From Desulfobacteraceae bacterium UBA2245 (GTDB lineage Bacteria > Desulfobacterota > Desulfobacteria > Desulfobacterales > UBA2245): a stretch of 64,000 bases of DNA. The position numbers and the translations under genes are program-made. A model generated the notes under the pieces. The model was given only the letters and a program-made list of their open reading frames with translations, made no database searches and was not told where the DNA came from. Shown here one piece after another: positions 60,680 through 64,000 of the stretch (position 1 is its first letter; every line of letters starts with the position of its first letter). The stretch spans positions 1 to 64,000 of the forward strand of contig DDYB01000023.1 in NCBI GenBank assembly GCA_002347265.1, written 5' to 3'.

Positions 60680-61458
60680 CCGCCATTCCGCGGCTGCCTG
60701 AGCTGATGCAGCACGTCCAGGCTTCGCGGAATTTTTCCGAGATGATAGGGAACAAATTTTTCCAGAAATTCCAGCCCCTGTTTTAACGCCGCATCCGTGC
60801 ACCGAAGCCGGGCGACCGCTTCGATATCGCGGCTGGTCATCCATATCAGCTGCTTGATCGTTCCCTTGGCCAGGACCGCGGTTCGGGCCGAAGCTTTCTT
60901 TTCACATTTCTGGCATATCAGAGTCCCCCTTGAAAAATCAAAGAGAATCTCCTGCCCTGATATTTTTTCCAGTTCGATCCGGCAGACTCCGCATCGCTCC
61001 AAATCCGGCGAAATTCCGGCAAGTTTGGCAAATTTTGTCTGAAACAGCACGCTTAACATCGCTTCGGATGACCGTCCCTGATCCAGAGCCGTTAACATAT
61101 GCCGCAGCAGATGATACAGGGGCGCATGAATTTCTCCGGGCTGCGCCCCCTCATTGACCAGCTCGGCCCAGTAGCTGGCATAGGCCGTTTTGACGATATT
61201 CGAACGAATTCCCTCAAAGGGCTTTTCGACGGAGGCCTCCTGAAGCACTGTCAGATTGTCCCGGCCGGTCCGGCTGCAGACGATTTTCAGCTCCGAGAAC
61301 AATTCCAGAATGCCGGCAAATCGTTTGGCGCTTTTTTTGGCGTATTTGGCGATCGCGGTCAATTTGCCGTGTTCCAGGGTCAATAAGGTAAGGATCAGAT
61401 CATAATCCGCGTAATCGGTCCGCCGCAGCAGGATGGCGGGGCTTGAGAAACCGGTCAT
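60676..61458 (-). CDS. recO: DNA repair protein RecO
   Basis: 260 residues from the ATG at 61458, 4 bp after the mgtE stop; a GGGGA motif precedes it. The N-terminal OB fold starts TGFSSPAILLRRTDYADYDLILTLLTLEHGKLTAIAKYAKKS, the RecO hallmark. The helical C-terminal part contains a four-cysteine zinc site (CGVC ... CQKC). RecO anneals strands and loads RecA with RecR and RecF at gaps. It overlaps the GHMP kinase gene by 4 bp. Confidence 0.92.
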   Translation of the reverse strand: MTGFSSPAILLRRTDYADYDLILTLLTLEHGKLTAIAKYAKKSAKRFAGILELFSELKIVCSRTGRDNLTVLQEASVEKPFEGIRSNIVKTAYASYWAELVNEGAQPGEIHAPLYHLLRHMLTALDQGRSSEAMLSVLFQTKFAKLAGISPDLERCGVCRIELEKISGQEILFDFSRGTLICQKCEKKASARTAVLAKGTIKQLIWMTSRDIEAVARLRCTDAALKQGLEFLEKFVPYHLGKIPRSLDVLHQLRQPRNGG

Positions 61459-61462
61459 GCCG

Positions 61463-62815
61463 TCAGATCCCCAGAAGCGTTGCGGCGATCTCAAAATAGA
61501 AGAACACGCTGATGATGTCGATGGCCGTCGTCACAAAGGGGCCGGTGGCCACCGCCGGATCGATGTTCGCTCTGGCAAAAAGCAGCGGGGCCATGGACCC
61601 GACCAGGGTCGCTACGGTCATGGAACAGATTACGGACAGCCCCACCGATAACGCCAGTCCGGCGGTACTGTAACGCATCTGGGCGACGACGCCGATCAGG
61701 CCGCCATAAAAAGCGCCGAGAATAAAACCGATGGCAAACTCCCTGGAAACGACGGGCCAGAAATCCATGACCTGAAAACGTCCCGTTGCCAGGCCCCGGA
61801 CCACGATGGTCGCCGACTGGGTGCCCACGTTTCCCCCCATGCCCATGATGACGGGGATGAACGCGGCCAGATAGCTGAACCTGCTCAGGCTTGACTCAAA
61901 ACGGCTGATCACGAAAAATGCGACAATGCCGCCGATGCAACTTGCAAACAGCCACGGAAGACGGATCCTTGCACTTTTGGCAACGGATTTTCCTTCGATG
62001 AACTCTCCGCCCACGCCGGCCATCTTGAGCATATCCTCCGCGGCTTCCTCCCGAATGATGTCGATCACATCGTCCACCGTAACGATCCCCACCAGACGGT
62101 TGGTTTCATCCACCACCGGAACGGCCAGAATATCATACCGGGCAACGATTCTGGCCACCTCTTCCTGGTCCGTGTCGGTTTTTACCGACACCACATCGGT
62201 ACGCATGAAATCCCGAAGGGGAGTCTCCGGGGGTACGACCACGAGCTGACGCAAAGAGCTCACGCCGACGAGCTTTTCATAAGCATCCACCGCATAAAGG
62301 TAAAAGGGCATCTCTACATGCAGATGCTCCTTCTGAATCGAACCGATCGCCTCGGCGGCGGTGACGTCCTCCGGCAGAGCGATAAAATCCGGCACCATGA
62401 TGCCGCCGGCCGTATCATCGGGATACTGGAGCAGACCCTCGACCTCATCGGATCCTTCCCGCTTCATTTTTTCCAGAATAGAATGGGTGGTATCCTCGGG
62501 CAGGGGGCCGATCAGATCCGCAACGTCATCGGTTGGCATGTGCTCGAAAATCTCGGCCATCTCGTCGATATTCAGTTCCTCGACAAAATCCATAAAGGCG
62601 TCCTCTTCCATCTTGGTTAAAAGCGCGCCTTTTTTCTCAGGATCCTCGATGAGCTGGAAAAGCTTGTGCCGGCTGGCCAGGGGCAGGGAGCGGAATGCTA
62701 CGGACAGGTCGGCCGCATGGGTTTTGTTCATGATCTTGCGCAGATGCGAGATCGCACCGCGCCTGAGCAGCCGCTGGATGCTGCCGATCAGTATTTTGTT
62801 GCCGTCATTTTGCAT
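61463..62815 (-). CDS. mgtE: Magnesium transporter MgtE
   Basis: 450 residues. The cytoplasmic N domain contains repeated helix turns (LSVAFRSLPLASRHKLFQLI, EIFEHMPTDDVADLIGPLP). A CBS pair follows (about 135-255), with LPEDVTAAEAIGSI and VSVKTDTDQEEVARIVARYDILAVPVVDE. Five transmembrane helices end the protein, with FIPVIMGMGGNVGTQSATIVVRGLATG, the PVIMGMGGNxGxQ pore motif. The N and CBS domains sense Mg2+ and gate the pore. Length and order are standard. It is the second gene from the right of the minus-strand run, after the SurA-like chaperone. Confidence 0.95.
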   Translation of the reverse strand: MQNDGNKILIGSIQRLLRRGAISHLRKIMNKTHAADLSVAFRSLPLASRHKLFQLIEDPEKKGALLTKMEEDAFMDFVEELNIDEMAEIFEHMPTDDVADLIGPLPEDTTHSILEKMKREGSDEVEGLLQYPDDTAGGIMVPDFIALPEDVTAAEAIGSIQKEHLHVEMPFYLYAVDAYEKLVGVSSLRQLVVVPPETPLRDFMRTDVVSVKTDTDQEEVARIVARYDILAVPVVDETNRLVGIVTVDDVIDIIREEAAEDMLKMAGVGGEFIEGKSVAKSARIRLPWLFASCIGGIVAFFVISRFESSLSRFSYLAAFIPVIMGMGGNVGTQSATIVVRGLATGRFQVMDFWPVVSREFAIGFILGAFYGGLIGVVAQMRYSTAGLALSVGLSVICSMTVATLVGSMAPLLFARANIDPAVATGPFVTTAIDIISVFFYFEIAATLLGI

Positions 62816-62894
62816 GCAAGGCTTTCACCGGCCGGGGAAGGCCGTTTATTTCACGAAATATCCGGTTCTTTGAAAACCGAAAATCCTGGCACGA

Positions 62895-63896
62895 CTAACG
62901 GACAATCTTGATATGAGATCGCCGCCTGAGCTCTTGAAGCCATTCTTTAAACTTGCTGTCCACGATCTCTTTGTAAAGCCGATCCTGAATTTCGGCAGTG
63001 GCCTCCTCCAACGTCCTGCCTTCGCCCGCCTCGACCGCTTCAACGTAAAAGACCTGAAAACCCTGATCGGTACGGAGAATCGGCGTGACATCGCCCGCCT
63101 TCAAATCCCTGAGGTGTTCCTGCAGCTGGGGAGAAAGCTGATCCAGACTGAAAAATCCCACATCTCCGCCCTGGTCTCTGTTCGGGGCTTCGGAATACCG
63201 CCGGGCAAGATCCTCAATGGATTGTCCGGCCCTGAGTTGATCCAGAACCAGCTTGAATTTTTCGGCTACGTCCTGTTCCGCGTTCGGATTTTTGGAAACA
63301 GGCGCCTTCATCAGTATGTTTCGAAGATGATACCGCCGGATTCCCTGAAACAGCTCCGGATGACGTTCGTAGTAGGCCTTGGTCTCCTCCGGAGTAATGA
63401 CGACCCGGGAGCGCACCTCGATATTGACCAGCTTGGAGCGAAGAATCTGTTCCTTGATTTTTTCCCGGTACTCTTCGTAACTCATGCCCTGAGAGGCAAG
63501 AATGTTCCGCAAGCTTTCATCCGTGTAATGATTGGCATTTTTGATCTGTTCGACCGTTCCATCAATTTCCTTGTCGGAAACCGAGATCTTGTATCGTTTA
63601 ATTTCCTGGTCGGTAAGTTTCTGGTCGATCAACTGATTGAGCATGTCCTCGCGAACCTTGAAGCGCATCTGCTCCTGCTTGTCGTCGGCATAACCCATGG
63701 CCAGAATCTGGCTTTCATAGGGCGCCAGCACCTGATTCAGATCAAACAGGGTGATCACCTCATCATTGACCACGGCGACAATCCGTTCCACCACCTGCCC
63801 GCCTTCGGCGTTGATTTCGCCCGCGGTCGCCCATACGATCAAACATGCCGCCAGTACGGCAAGAAAAAAATTTCGAGACTCAAAGCGCTTTGTCAT
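62895..63896 (-). CDS. SurA-like periplasmic peptidyl-prolyl isomerase/chaperone
   Basis: 333 residues. A signal peptide (about 1-30, FFLAVLAACLIVWATAGEINA) is followed by the SurA N-terminal domain (VVERIVAVVNDEVITLFDLNQVL) and a helical arm (KVREDMLNQLIDQKLTDQEIKRY). One parvulin PPIase domain follows (about 190-285, with RDQGGDVGFFSLDQLSPQLQEHLRDLKAGDVTPILRTDQGFQVFYVEAV). A C-terminal helix closes the protein. E. coli SurA has two parvulin domains; a single one is common outside enterobacteria. It helps outer-membrane proteins fold. It lies 40 bp downstream of another gene whose end resembles this family. Confidence 0.9.
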   Translation of the reverse strand: MTKRFESRNFFLAVLAACLIVWATAGEINAEGGQVVERIVAVVNDEVITLFDLNQVLAPYESQILAMGYADDKQEQMRFKVREDMLNQLIDQKLTDQEIKRYKISVSDKEIDGTVEQIKNANHYTDESLRNILASQGMSYEEYREKIKEQILRSKLVNIEVRSRVVITPEETKAYYERHPELFQGIRRYHLRNILMKAPVSKNPNAEQDVAEKFKLVLDQLRAGQSIEDLARRYSEAPNRDQGGDVGFFSLDQLSPQLQEHLRDLKAGDVTPILRTDQGFQVFYVEAVEAGEGRTLEEATAEIQDRLYKEIVDSKFKEWLQELRRRSHIKIVR

Positions 63897-63936
63897 AAGA
63901 TTGTTCCAAATTAAGGGCCTAAGCCCGGATTATTGA

Positions 63937-64000
63937 TTATTGATTGACCAGCCGGGACCATGCCTTCCGGTTCACTTCCACCGGATATTTTTTGCGAAGG
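63937..64000 (-). CDS. 3' end of a further gene, probably PpiC/SurA-family protein (cut by window edge)
   Basis: Only the last 20 codons are visible: the product ends RKKYPVEVNRKAWSRLVNQ, then a TAA at 63937-63939. This resembles the tail of peptidyl-prolyl isomerase proteins of the SurA/PpiC family (a LRKKYxVEVN-type end). It is just upstream of the SurA-like gene on the same strand, the usual tandem layout. The rest is outside the window, so the call is tentative. Confidence 0.5.
   Translation of the reverse strand, partial: LRKKYPVEVNRKAWSRLVNQ

Noticed and set aside
1..64000. tRNA or rRNA genes
   Set aside because: The intergenic regions were read for T-arm-like GGTTCRANNCC and rRNA-like stretches on both strands; none was convincing.

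Overview
The window is a chromosomal segment of moderately high GC (near 57% by eye outside one island). It looks like a Gram-negative, strictly anaerobic member of the Desulfobacterota, most likely Desulfobacterales. The evidence is a tetraheme cytochrome c3-type gene leading an rnfCDGEAB operon, a pyrophosphate-type phosphofructokinase, a split purH, a meso-diaminopimelate type MurE, a SurA-like chaperone and a type IV pilus/type II secretion ATPase. This placement is inferred from gene content only; no database search was run.

Layout. 0.1-1.8 kb: a flavin reductase-like protein and an MltD-like transglycosylase. 1.9-7.8 kb: an accessory island with visibly lower GC in parts. It is bounded on both sides by same-orientation fragments of the 5' end of a REP-associated (Y1) transposase. 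It holds a small nuclease-like protein, a microbial-type poly(ADP-ribose) glycohydrolase, a macro/PARG-like protein of an unnamed family, a PD-(D/E)XK protein and a beta-CASP metallo-beta-lactamase protein. Two attC-like sites separate three of these genes, so the block reads as an integron cassette array without an integrase. 7.8-14.6 kb, mostly minus strand: purH split into two genes, an HD hydrolase, a glyoxalase II-like hydrolase, and a PilB/GspE-type ATPase with a small partner gene.

15.0-31.9 kb: a complete dcw cluster (mraZ, rsmH, ftsL, ftsI, murE, murF, mraY, murD, ftsW, murG, murC, murB, ftsQ, ftsA, ftsZ) with a promoter and 10-bp-periodic MraZ boxes in front of mraZ and no ddl gene. 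A B12-binding radical SAM gene follows. 33.9-40.5 kb: cytochrome-rnfCDGEAB. Here RnfC lacks the usual glycine-rich NADH/FMN loop, RnfD lacks the usual flavinylation threonine motif, and RnfB is fused to a complete GltD/NfnB-like NAD(P)H oxidoreductase. This suggests an Rnf complex with rewired electron input and output.

40.6-47.6 kb: a cold-shock gene with a terminator-like hairpin in its leader, an acyl-CoA synthetase, a truncated MFS gene, a small CNNM-type membrane operon, a solitary type I-E-like CRISPR repeat, a SecB-like chaperone gene, and PPi-phosphofructokinase. 47.7-52.9 kb: smc, ftsY and an HU gene. 53-64 kb, all minus strand: surA-like, mgtE, recO, a GHMP kinase, glyQ, glyS, a small conserved gene, a nucleoside phosphorylase, a divergent NAD-dependent DNA ligase and acylphosphatase. 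The window ends inside the 3' end of another SurA/PpiC-type gene.
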